64,000 nt of DNA from contig JAUCBJ010007758.1 in the NCBI GenBank assembly GCA_032718475.1, positions 56,813-120,812 of the forward strand, written 5' to 3'. Shown piece after piece: positions 55,376 through 64,000 of this stretch (its first letter is position 1; each line of letters begins with the position of its first letter). The notes beneath the pieces were generated by a model. It had not been told where the DNA came from and did no database searches. It saw only the letters and a program-made list of their open reading frames with translations. Source of the DNA: Nemertoderma westbladi. Its lineage: Eukaryota; Xenacoelomorpha; Nemertodermatida; Nemertodermatidae. Both the position numbers and the translations under genes were made by a program.

Positions 55376-58300
55376 GAGCCGAAAGGAAATCCTTCCAGGA
55401 GACCCGAGCCGCCTCCATGTCTGTAAGCAACGCGGCCAGACCGGCCTCACGGCACAGACTGACGACCTCGGCCCCGGAGAACCCCTCGGTAGCGGCGACC
55501 AACGCCGAGAGATCCACGTCGGCCGCCACGGGAACCCGACGGAACTGGATGCGAAGAATCTCGAGTCGAGTTCGGGAGTCGGGGAGCGGCACGTAAACGA
55601 GACGGTCGAGTCGTCCGGGTCGGAGTAACGCCGGGTCGATAACGTCGGGACGGTTGGTCGCCGAGACGACCAGCACGCCCCCTAGCGTCTGGACGCCGTC
55701 CATCTCGGTTAGGAGAGTGGCCAGCACCCGGTCGGCGACGGACACCGCGCCGGTACGAGACGACGCCAACGCGTCCAACTCGTCGATAAATACGACGGAA
55801 GGAGCCGCGGTTCTCGCCTTACGGAAAAGCTCCCTGACCGCCCGTTCCGACTCACCGACGTACTTGTTGAACAACTCGGGTCCTTTAACCGAAATAAAGT
55901 TGAGTTTCGATTCGGTGGCCAACGCCTTGGCTATCAGGGTCTTAGAGCAGCCGGGTGGGCCGTACAGTAACACTCCTCTCGGGGGGTCTATACCCAGTCG
56001 GGTAAAGGCCGTGGGGTGTCGGAGTGGCCATTCCACCGACTGTCGGAGTTTCGTTTTAACGTCGTGCAGACCGCCGATGTCTGTCCATCGAACCGTCGGA
56101 ACTTCTATGTAAATCTCCCGCATCGCTGTCGGACGAATGGTTGCCATGGCAGCCAATAGGTCGTCTGTAGATATGGGCTCTCTACGATATGAGTCGATGT
56201 GATCTTCAGAATCACCAAACCTAAAAATAAAACTAAAATAAAAAACTTTTAAATTAAATAGGGCCTACAACAAATGAAAAAAATTTAAAAGCATCACCAC
56301 ATTTTGATACGACCATGAAAAAATCCATCCTGAAAAATTGATTTAATCAAGATAAAAAGATCTAAGTGTTTCAAATAAACAGACTGAGTTTCCGAAGACG
56401 GTTTAGACTTCATCCAATGAATGATTAGTATTATATTGGTAGAATAATCTGATAAGGTAATAAATAAATAGGTTAAAAACGTTAGTTAATTACCTTATAG
56501 ACTGCGATGCAACGCTCCGTCTGTAAGATTTCCACGCGGCTTCTCTACACAAAGAAACTAAATCGGCCCCCACGTAGCCATGTGTTAACCCGGCGACCCG
56601 TTGCAATCCCTTCAGGGTAACACGATCAACCCGCTGCACCCCACTATCGGTTACCCCATCAACCCGCTGCACCCCACTATCGGTTACCCCATCAACCCGC
56701 TGCACCCCACTATCGGTTACCCCATCAACCCGCTGCTCCCCACTATCGGTTACCCCATCAACCCGCTGCACCCCACTATCGGTTACCCCATCAACCGGCT
56801 GCACCCTACTATCGGTTACCCCATCAACCCGCTGCACCCCACTATCGGTTACCCCATCAACCCGCTGCACCCCACTATCGGTTACCCCATCAACCGGCTG
56901 CACCCTACTATCGGTTACCCCATCAACCCGCTGCACCCCACTATCGGTTACCCCATCAACCCGCTGCTCCCCACTATCGGTTACCCCATCAACCCGCTGC
57001 ACCCCACTATCGGTTACCCCATCAACCGGCTGCACCCTACTATCGGTTACCCCATCAACCCGCTGCACCCCACTATCGGTTACCCCATCAACCCGCTGCA
57101 CCCCATTATCGGTTACCCCATCCCGGATCCCGCAGTTGTACCGCTCCCTGAGGATCCCCCCTAGGATCTCCGCCCGATCCGCCGCCGACGGAACCCGCAG
57201 TTCCACCTCGGTATCGAACCGACCCGCTCTCCGCAACGCCACATCGATTCCCGAGATGTTGTCGGTAGTCGCGGCAACAACAACCCAATCTGACGACCCC
57301 AAACCGTCGAGCAACGTAACGAAACAACTCACCACCCGTTTCTCCAACTCGTTGTGTAAAGATTCTCGCTTCGGACAAATCGCCTCGATGTTGTCCACCG
57401 CTATTATCGAAGGAGACCGACTTCTCGCCTCCTCGAATATCCCTTTAAGTTTAGCCTCCGAATCTCCGTAATACTTACTGACCACGTTCTCTGTTGCCAA
57501 GGTAACCACGTTGCAACCAGACTCGTTGCACAAAGCGGCCAGTAAGGATGACTTCCCGCTACCTGGGCAACCGTGTATAAGTAGACCCTTACTCGGAACC
57601 AAACCGAACCGTATAAACATATCGCGATTCCTTAAAGGCGTTAAAATCTTCTCTCTTATTTCTTCGATTTCGCGGTCCAAACCGTTCAATTGGGAGAAAT
57701 AAAGTTTATTTTCTTTCCCTTTTATATTGGAATCAAGGGTTTCCTCAATTAGAATATTTGTATCAGATGTTATTTTATAAAATTCTTTAAATTCCTTCCG
57801 TCTCTGTATATCGCAGCGTCTACTAATAGACGAGTTGGGATCATTAGAACCTGGAGGTGTATCAACAGATTCCCATTTGGCTCTTACCGGTGTCGAGCAA
57901 TCAAACAAAGAATCCGATATATCCATAGTTCGCATTATATCAGAAACGTTGAAACTATCATCTGATATGTCATCGCCATCGGCAATATCTTTTACACGAG
58001 GTACAAACGACTTCACTTCAAGGCAAATCGGAGTACCAAAATATACCAATTCCAAACACGAACCATTACTTACGAATTTTCCTTGAAGCATTGTCTTAAG
58101 AAATTTCGTTACGACATCATTATTTTTCATTTGGAAGTTTTCCAATTTAGATGAAATCGAGAAATTAACCTCCTTTAATAAAGTAAAAGGTAAAGTTAAT
58201 CCGAATATGGAAACGATATCTCCATTGCCGAGACCCAATAACCGCCGGTATTGCACAGATAAACCAATAGCGCCGTGGGCGATGTTACTGCAGGGCCACG

Positions 58301-58610
58301 CTCGGCCCACTAGGGAATTATTAATAACCAGATGCTGTCCGATATACAGACCAGACAGCTGCATGGTCTCTACATTGATTTGAATCATCTGGTCCCGCAA
58401 TCGGTCCAGAGATTCTTGATCAACCTGTTTGTCGCGAATAACGCCGGTAACAGAGTTATATTCCACGGATGGTTCGTTGTCATGGTTACAGTGACCGGCG
58501 TCATCGGCAAAACTCGAGTCACTAATGTTGGAGTTGAGAACAAGTAAAGAACATTGCGGGCAATAAACCCAATGGGATTTAGGAGATTTGCGCGCTGATT
58601 TTGGTGCCAT
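55362..58610 (-). CDS. AFG2A: AFG2A (SPATA5)-type tandem AAA+ ATPase, two exons
   Basis: Exon 1 is 58610-56494 and exon 2 is 56220-55362. The 273-bp intron has GTAATT and TTTTTAG borders, giving 991 residues. Residues 1-205 match the AFG2A N domain ([27 protein letters not shown]). D1 has Walker [10 protein letters not shown] near 345, but its Walker B is [10 protein letters not shown] (N where Glu is normal) and sensor 1 is AATTDN (N lost). A 16-unit, 11-residue repeat fills about 496-672. D2 is canonical: [22 protein letters not shown] near 793, [10 protein letters not shown] near 846 and [13 protein letters not shown]2A works with AFG2B, CINP and C1orf109 (55LCC complex) in cytoplasmic pre-60S ribosome maturation. 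It is told from AFG2B by the IRPxAMREI linker and N domain. The frame ends after DFLSAL with ILI from a repeat, so 25 or so C-terminal residues are missing or lie elsewhere. The start ATG follows TAATTA. Confidence 0.93.
56221..56493 (-). other. AFG2A intron
   Basis: The minus strand reads CTATAAG/GTAATT at the donor and TTTTATTTTTAG/GTTTGG at the acceptor. Splicing keeps phase: the AG from exon 1 joins G from exon 2 to make an arginine codon just before FGDSEDH. The intron is AT-rich, in contrast to the GC-rich exons. Confidence 0.9.
56595..57122 (-). repeat. Coding minisatellite, 16 x 33 bp, in AFG2A D1
   Basis: Sixteen 33-bp units encode [11 protein letters not shown] and variants. Types in order are: N, standard, R/P, standard, E, standard, R/P, standard, standard, R/P, standard, E, standard, standard, standard, and a diverged last unit [11 protein letters not shown]. 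Units 1-6 resemble units 8-13, a higher-order period of 7 units (231 bp). The frame is kept because 33 is a multiple of 3. The last unit runs into [12 protein letters not shown], the normal helix before sensor 2, so the array appears to have grown from that helix. Confidence 0.97.
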
Positions 58611-59021
58611 TAATTACTATCTACTATAAATCGGAATATAGCTTTATGTAAAGTATAAAGAACAATTATTTATTATAACTGCATAAAGATGCCCGGTTCA
58701 TTAATCTGAACTTGAAGTAAACTTAATTCAATTATTAGATTCCGTAATCCTATATCATAAGTATTTAATTGAAAAACAAAGACGATAACGCATTCTAATG
58801 CCTTACACAACATGTCAGACCAGCTACACCAGTCCTATTCAGTTGGCAAGATAAATGTTTTGTTTATTTAGTAATTAAAATGCCTAAATATAAATCTATA
58901 ATGTTACAAATCCGATCCATTTTCTATCCCTTTAATATACCGTTCGAAACTGACATTATTTCTAACCAAATATCGGGTTACATTAAAGTGCGAAAATGCG
59001 AGTAAATGTGAGTCAGAATAT
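58611..59021. other. Intergenic region between AFG2A and LIPT2
   Basis: This 411-bp AT-rich spacer should hold the LIPT2 3' UTR and the AFG2A promoter, both on the minus strand. An AATAAA polyadenylation signal in the minus sense lies near 58861. No TATA box stands out near the AFG2A start. Confidence 0.5.
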
Positions 59022-59714
59022 TTAATTCGCGAATTCGCAGTCGAACACTTCCTTAAAGTTCTTCAAAAAGCTCGGCAAAACGTCATCAATAGAAACTTGG
59101 CGGGATAAAAGTTTAGTGAGTGATGTTACGCCCTTGTCGCTGATTCCGCAGGCAACGATATGGTTAAACCAGTCTAAATCAACATCGCAATTGAGTGCGA
59201 GCCCGTGCGTGGTAACCCGATCTTTGCAATGAATACCCATCGCGCAGACTTTATTACCGCCGACCCAGACCCCGGTGTGGGGAGAACGAGTCCCACTAAC
59301 GGGCCCCACATCCGCACAAACACGAATAATAACTTCCTCTAAGAGGTTCACATACCAACGGGTACTTGGGTTGAAGTAGAGAAGGTCTATAATAGGGTAG
59401 ACAACCAGCTGCCCCGGACCGTGGAAGGTAATGAGCCCCCCTCGGTCCACGTGGTGGAAATCAGCCCCGAGGAGCCGCAGTCTGTCGATCTCGGATTGGG
59501 CATATAGGGTGCCTCGCAACCCTACTGTGTATACAGGGTAATGTTCGCAAACCATTATGTGGCCACAGTTACCATGTTTGCGCTCGGCATTTGTTGACCT
59601 AGCAGCCAATACATTGTCCCTGAGTTTCAGTTGCATCGATAGCGCCGGGCCGTAAGCTATTCGTCCACAATTCTTAAAATCTAGAAATCGACATAACTTT
59701 TTTGGTACAGCCAT
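59022..59714 (-). CDS. LIPT2: LIPT2, lipoyl(octanoyl) transferase
   Basis: This is a 230-residue, intronless LipB-family enzyme. It moves octanoyl from acyl carrier protein to apo-proteins such as the glycine cleavage H protein, the first step of mitochondrial lipoate synthesis. Visible motifs, numbered from ATG 59714, are ERKHGN near 44, CEHYPVYTVGLRG near 56, RGGLITFHGPGQLVVYP at 91-107, the catalytic lysine in GGNKVCAMGIH (K155), THGLALN and the acyl-thioester cysteine in ACGISDKGVTSL (C189). The length fits animal LIPT2 (about 230). The open frame extends seven codons upstream of this ATG, but from a GTG, so ATG 59714 is preferred. The short N-terminal MAVPKKLCRFLDF is basic, but a targeting peptide is not clear. 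AFG2A lies downstream on the same strand. Confidence 0.96.
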   Translation of the reverse strand: MAVPKKLCRFLDFKNCGRIAYGPALSMQLKLRDNVLAARSTNAERKHGNCGHIMVCEHYPVYTVGLRGTLYAQSEIDRLRLLGADFHHVDRGGLITFHGPGQLVVYPIIDLLYFNPSTRWYVNLLEEVIIRVCADVGPVSGTRSPHTGVWVGGNKVCAMGIHCKDRVTTHGLALNCDVDLDWFNHIVACGISDKGVTSLTKLLSRQVSIDDVLPSFLKNFKEVFDCEFAN

Positions 59715-59879
59715 AGCCTGATAGCAGCATGGCACGTGGGGAAGATTAGTCCTAAAATAGCAGTTCCAGACTGTCAGAGTTCGTACTACCTGACTGCCTG
59801 ACAGCTAGATCTTACGTTGAAAGCAAAGCTACGGAAGCCCACAAGTGCCAGTCAACTTTACACATAAAATCTGATTTTT

Positions 59880-60735
59880 TATGTGTGTGTAGTTGGCACA
59901 TGTGTGTGTAGTTGGCACGTGTGTGTAGTTGGCATATGTGTGTGTAGTTGGCATATGTGTGTATTTGGCATGTGTGTGTAGTTGGCATGTGTAGTTGGCA
60001 TGTGTGTGTAGTTGGCACGTGTGTGTAGTTGGCATATGTGTGTAGTTGGCACGTGTGTGTAGTTGGCATATGTGTGTAGTTGGCATGTGTGTGTAGTTGG
60101 CATGTGTAGTTAGCATATGTGTGTAGTTGGCATGTGTGTGTAGTTGGCATATGTGTAGTTGGCACGTGTGTGTAGTTGGCATATGTGTGTGTAGTTGGCA
60201 TATGTGTGTATTTGGCATGTGTGTGTAGTTGGCATGTGTAGTTGGCATGTGTGTGTAGTTGGCACGTGTGTGTAGTTGGCATATGTGTGTAGTTGGCACG
60301 TGTGTGTAGTTGGCATATGTGTGTAGTTGGCATATGTGTGTAGTTGGCATATGTGTAGTTGGCATGTGTAGTTGGCATATGTGTGTAGTTGGCATATGTG
60401 TAGTTGGCACGTGTGTGTAGTTGGCATGTGTGTGTAGTTGGCATGTGTAGTTGGCATATGTGTGTATTTGGCATGTGTGTGTAGTTGGCACGTGTGTGTA
60501 ATTGGCATATGTGTGTAGTTGGCACGTGTGTGTAGTTGGCATATGTGTGTAGTTGGCATGTGTGTGTAGTTGGCATGTGTAGTTAGCATATGTGTGTAGT
60601 TGGCATATGTGTGTAGTTGGCATATGTGTAGTTGGCATGTGTAGTTGGCATATGTGTAGTTGGCACGTGTGTGTAGTTGGCATGTGTGTGTAGTTGGCAT
60701 ATATGTGTAGTTGGCATGTGTGTGTAGTTGGCATG
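59880..60735. repeat. Minisatellite of GTGTGTAGTTGGCA(T/C)-type units
   Basis: About 45 imperfect units of 14-21 bp are of the form TGTGTAGTTGGCATA or TGTGTAGTTGGCACG. All six frames are nearly free of stops, which produces long spurious frames. CACGTG (E-box core) occurs repeatedly in the GGCACGTGTGTG variant. The array starts about 165 bp upstream of the LIPT2 ATG. Confidence 0.97.
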
Positions 60736-60880
60736 AGATTCGATTGCTTAGCAACCATCTTCAAGGTTTCTTAGCAACCCATTTATTAGCTAGTATCAGT
60801 ACATCAGTATAGTGTAGCAGGCCTACTGTAGTAGAGTCAGTGTCCGTTCACCTTTGCTACTTTAGCTCATAGGCCGCCGT

Positions 60881-61927
60881 TGTAAAAGCTTTTGCGGAAT
60901 TAGCTGGTTATTTTTCCCGCAAAGTACTCTGTAGTTGGTTTAACAGACATAAAAAGCCGTTTCCTTGCTGTGCTAGTGTTTTAGTGGACATAAAAAGCCA
61001 TTTCTTCTGTATGTGTACTTTAGCGGACATAACTAGCAATTCTATGTCGCAATACGCTAAATCCTCTTGAAACAGTGTAGTTACTATGACGACAGCTAAC
61101 AGCTGATCTGTACACGTGTAGCTTTTTCCTTGTTCTCTGTTGTTTCTTTGTTCGGTCAACCAATCAGAGCGATTCTCCTGCTTTTTGTACAGAAACCTCC
61201 GGGAAATCGCGCAATGCATTATGGGTCAATGTTTACCTTTTTTCCTGAGCCCAGAAGGCCGGCTTTGGAATCTCTGTGTTTTCAGGCTTTAGCCCAACAT
61301 TAGTAGGCTTAATCACAGAAACGTATATCTGTTATCTTACTTAACAATCTTAACACACATATCAATTCAATTCTCACCTAATCATATTGTCAACTACAAA
61401 CACCGCAATTTTACTGCTATTTACTGTCGGTTATTCATTATATCAGTTGATGGAATATTATTATATTTGGAATATCGATAAATAATTATAAAACCCTCAA
61501 TCTTCTTGATATACTGAAGGTAAGAGAGACCGGTTACATATAACGATTGCGACTCACATTAAAGTGGTTTTGAAGTGAATCTAATGCTATTTCATAGGCA
61601 CTACATGTATCGGTCGTTGTTCTCTTTATATGTGACTAAATTAGTGAAGGTCGGCAGATCGGTGTGCAGCATTGTGCAGTAGTGTGCATGATTGTGATTG
61701 ATAACAAAGCATCTCCTAAAGAATGCGCTATATACCTGAATCCATAGCCATCCCGTTGTGTCTAGTGTAAGTCATAACTCTGTTTACATATTGAGAGCGC
61801 CACGTCCTAAAGGAACTGTTAATATTTCCCGAAAGTGAATAATATTTGTCAGAGATTATATATTACATATTAAATTAGACATTTAAATTTGGCAGGTTAA
61901 ACTGCTAAAGGTCTGAAAGCGCGAACA
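60881..61927. repeat. Solo LTR (copy C) with 5-bp target duplication
   Basis: The 1047-bp insertion begins TGTAAAAGCTTTT and ends AAGCGCGAACA. It is bounded by GCCGT on both sides (60876-60880 and 61928-61932). It is the inverted homologue of 429-1620 and 1699-2964. The uninterrupted right arm at 63880-63890 shows the empty target site. Perfect TG/CA ends plus a 5-bp duplication make a solo LTR the simplest reading. Confidence 0.92.
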
Positions 61928-62172
61928 GCCGTCGTTGTCGGTAGCCCCCATACCTGATGCGGCATCTGATTATTTTACAACTACTGGTGTAGCAGAAAAT
62001 TACCACCCCCCTAAAAATTCACCCCCGGTTGGAATTCACTAGGGTACGGTATTTTAACCGGGGGTGAAACTAGGCTTTCTCTGGGTGATTTTTTAGTGAA
62101 ATTTAACCCCCCTCAGTGTATTATTACCCCCATATTTTAAATTTCAATATTACATGAAAATGTATTTTATTA

Positions 62173-62751
62173 TTATATGAAAAAACATATATTGTTAGGG
62201 TTATTGTTAGAAATGACGACTTTTAGCCACAAAATATAACGCGACCAACCATCAATAGCACCGTGGATTGGAAATCCATAAGGTTTAAGTTTATCATGTC
62301 CATCCACGTGCCAAACTGCATTAGGTCCGACATTGAAGTACTGGCGGCGCTGAAGTCGATGACGACGCCGGAGTTCGGTTGCCTCAGGACAAAGTGTACG
62401 TAATATAAGGGCTACTGTTGATCGGGGAACATGAATGCCCATAAGTTGTAATTGATGCCAGACACTCCGATATCCCCAACATGACGAAGAACCATGAATC
62501 AGCGATGTAACGGCATTAACAACCATATCATAATCAAAATTATTACCAGTATTTCGGCGAGTCAGCCCGAGGTCACGCAATCGACGACAGAGTGTTCGTC
62601 TACTTGAAATTATTATGCCATGATTATTTGACAAAATATTTAGTAATTCTCGGTGAGTGTGGCCTTCTTTGTAGTAATGTGTTATAATATTGTTAATTAA
62701 ATTAATGTCTTCCATAGTATATATCCTACCGTAATAAATATATAGATACAC
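62173..62751 (-). pseudogene. Integrase-core (DDE, rve-type) transposase, C-terminally truncated
   Basis: The minus-strand frame of 192 codons begins MEDINLINN after a short extension. An N-terminal helix-turn-helix-like part has a REL..ILSNNHGI segment and RRTLCRRLRDLGLTRR. The start of an integrase core follows, with VWHVDGHDKLKPYGF (first catalytic Asp candidate) and AIDGWSRYILWLK. The family, widespread in invertebrate and fish genomes, is normally about twice this length. The rest of the core, with the other catalytic acids, is deleted, and a short tail (NICFFI) follows. The superfamily name (possibly the IS3-like eukaryotic group) is a guess. Confidence 0.65.
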
Positions 62752-62965
62752 TGTATGGCCCTTCGCGCAGTACGTGAGTTACATGAAATAAATGTACAGT
62801 ATTGTCACTTCGCGTAGGTAGTGGGCTGGGATATACATGCTGATATGGTAAATTGACACACATCCAGCCTTGTGCAGCAGACTAGAAAATAAATGCAGGC
62901 TTATATCGTATTCAAAGTAATATTGAAATTTAAAATATGGGGGTAAGAATATACTGAGGGGGGTT

Positions 62966-63700
62966 GACGACAGCAGGCAATCATCCCAGGCATGGAAATC
63001 GATCAATTTGCTTACTGGGCGGAAAAGCCAACCAACCACCAAGGTTAAGGCTGAATCACCAGCCGATCGCCTCAATGGTTGGAAAGCCCACTTTGAAAAG
63101 CTCCTCAATAATGACAGGGTATTGCCTGATAACTGTATAGAAGTAAAAGTGTCTGAGTCTGTACTCCCAGATATTCCCATTGGCGATATCTCCTTTGCAG
63201 AAGTGAAGAGCATTAAGACCAATTCTTACGGATTGCGGATTGCATGTTGGTGGCAAAATATTTTTGTCCTAGCGTGATTGATTACTTTACATGGTTGATT
63301 ACTTTACATGGTCGGTCCTATTATCCGTCTAATATTTATTTAAAAATTTGGATTACAAATTATTGTTGAGACATACTACTATAATTTCAACTCTACTGAT
63401 TTGTTGTTTATATGAATTGAATGCGGTGGCTCAAGCAGGGTAGGGTAGGCCACACGTTGGCCGTTGTCCTAGGTGAATATATGCACCCCCCCCCCCCCTC
63501 CCTCCTATAGACTTACAGTATAATTTGACCAATCCTTGAGACGCATCTTAAAGGACACTGGCCTTGAAGATGCGGATGATCTAGCAAATGTCATGGGTGA
63601 TAGGGAGTTGTGGCGGTGCAATTTTGTTGACAAGCCGGCACAGCATTCTTAAAAATGCAGCTGCAATGCAGCATGCCGATCCTAGTACCTAGTAGTAGTA
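62966..63700 (+). pseudogene. Internally rearranged RTE-like LINE fragment with 10-bp target duplication
   Basis: The insertion is bounded by GAGGGGGGTT (62956-62965 and 63701-63710) inside the transposon's right arm. Its start matches 37297-37570 of the RTE-like element, and its end (63536-63688) matches 41675-41826. The 320 bp between are unrelated and include a C run near 63487. It encodes only the linker before RT, so it is non-functional. Confidence 0.9.
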
Positions 63701-64000
63701 GAGGGGGGTTAAATTTCACTAAAAAATCACCCAGAGTAAGCCTAGTTTCACCCCCGGTTAAAATACCGTACCCTAGTGAATTCTAACCGGGGGTGAATTT
63801 TTAGGGGGGTGGTAATTTTCTGCTACACCAGTAGTTGTAAAATAATCAGATACCGCATCAGGTATGGGGGCTACCGACAACGACGGCGGCCTATGAGCTA
63901 AGTAGCAAAGGTGGACGGACACTGACACTACTACAGTAGGCCTGCTACACTCTACTGTTGTACTGATACTAGCTAATAAATGGGTTGCTAAGCAACCTTG

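Larger units (their letters stand above)
60762..64000. mobile_element. Inverted-repeat DNA transposon with nested insertions
   Basis: The left arm is 60762-60880 plus 61933-62150, and the right arm is 62920-62965 plus 63711-64000. The arms are near-perfect reverse complements over about 340 bp once two later insertions are removed. Outer ends carry TTGCTTAGCAACCC-type sequence, and the inner part has CCCCCTAAAAATTCACCCCC blocks. The element may continue past the window edge. The interior holds a truncated integrase-type transposase at 62173-62751. Confidence 0.88.

Noticed and set aside
56601-57164. A 187-codon plus-strand frame of [11 protein letters not shown] repeats
   Set aside because: It is the antisense shadow of the AFG2A coding minisatellite; a 33-bp unit without stops on either strand gives open frames on both.
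55362-58610. Naming the ATPase AFG2B (SPATA5L1) or VCP
   Set aside because: The N domain, the [14 protein letters not shown] linker before D2 and GPPGCSKT fit AFG2A better. VCP lacks this N domain pattern and has different Walker A sequences.
59715-59735. LIPT2 start seven codons upstream at 59735
   Set aside because: That codon is GTG. The first ATG in frame is at 59714 and gives the usual family length.
59880-60735. CRISPR-like array of short repeats
   Set aside because: There is no constant spacer structure; units are contiguous, of variable length, in an animal-type sequence. It is a minisatellite.
59812-60764. Several long His/Thr/Tyr-rich minus-strand frames (MPTTHTCQLH type, up to 311 codons)
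   Set aside because: They exist in more than one frame at once because the GTGTGTAGTTGGCA repeat lacks stops. There is no independent coding evidence.
62779-63256. Minus-strand frames of 147 and 66 codons across the LINE fragment
   Set aside because: They are antisense to the RTE-like linker coding sequence, and the same antisense frame is seen at 37183-37632.

Overview
The window looks like an animal (metazoan) nuclear chromosome segment, probably a marine invertebrate. Two conserved eukaryotic housekeeping genes sit in it: AFG2A/SPATA5, which has a spliceosomal intron, and LIPT2. They are surrounded by AT-rich DNA packed with BEL/Pao, Ty3/gypsy-like and LINE retrotransposons, inverted-repeat DNA transposons and minisatellites. 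No bacterial operons, rRNA, tRNA or CRISPR arrays were seen. The species cannot be named from the sequence alone.

Layout. 1-7 kb: two diverged LTR-like repeats in tandem (429-1620, 1699-2964) beside a broken BEL/Pao pol relic, then gene-free DNA. 7.3-9.3 kb: a head-to-tail pair of about 1.08-kb LTR-like units. 11.9-29.4 kb: one LINE on the minus strand (PHD-like ORF1, endonuclease, RT) split by a 14-kb, very young BEL/Pao element (14191-28235). That element has near-identical 761-bp LTRs, a GAATT target duplication and a gag-pol frame interrupted only by a UGA codon. 30.4-31.1 kb: a frameshifted LINE ORF1 relic. 33.0-42.6 kb: a second copy of the LTR-like pair, split by an unclassified 2.77-kb element and by an RTE-like retrotransposon that itself holds another LINE. 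42.8-48.7 kb: a decayed BEL/Pao element whose pol is followed by a broken ORF with an RNase D-like exonuclease domain and three zinc knuckles. 50.1-53.3 kb: an element with long terminal inverted repeats, followed by a gypsy relic and a LINE 3' end.

55.4-59.7 kb is the conserved-gene island, with both genes on the minus strand. LIPT2 (59022-59714) makes octanoyl-protein for lipoate synthesis in mitochondria. AFG2A (55362-58610) encodes a tandem AAA+ ATPase of ribosome maturation. In this copy 16 coding 33-bp repeats lie in the first AAA domain, the catalytic motifs of that domain are degenerate, and the last codons run into an inverted-repeat element. 59.9-60.7 kb is a minisatellite near the LIPT2 5' end. 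From 60.76 kb to the window edge is an inverted-repeat DNA transposon with a truncated integrase-type transposase. It carries two later insertions, a solo LTR and a LINE fragment, each with a clear target duplication.

Most of the window is therefore a layered record of insertions whose relative order can be read from target-site duplications. The two cellular genes are compact and sit side by side between repeats.
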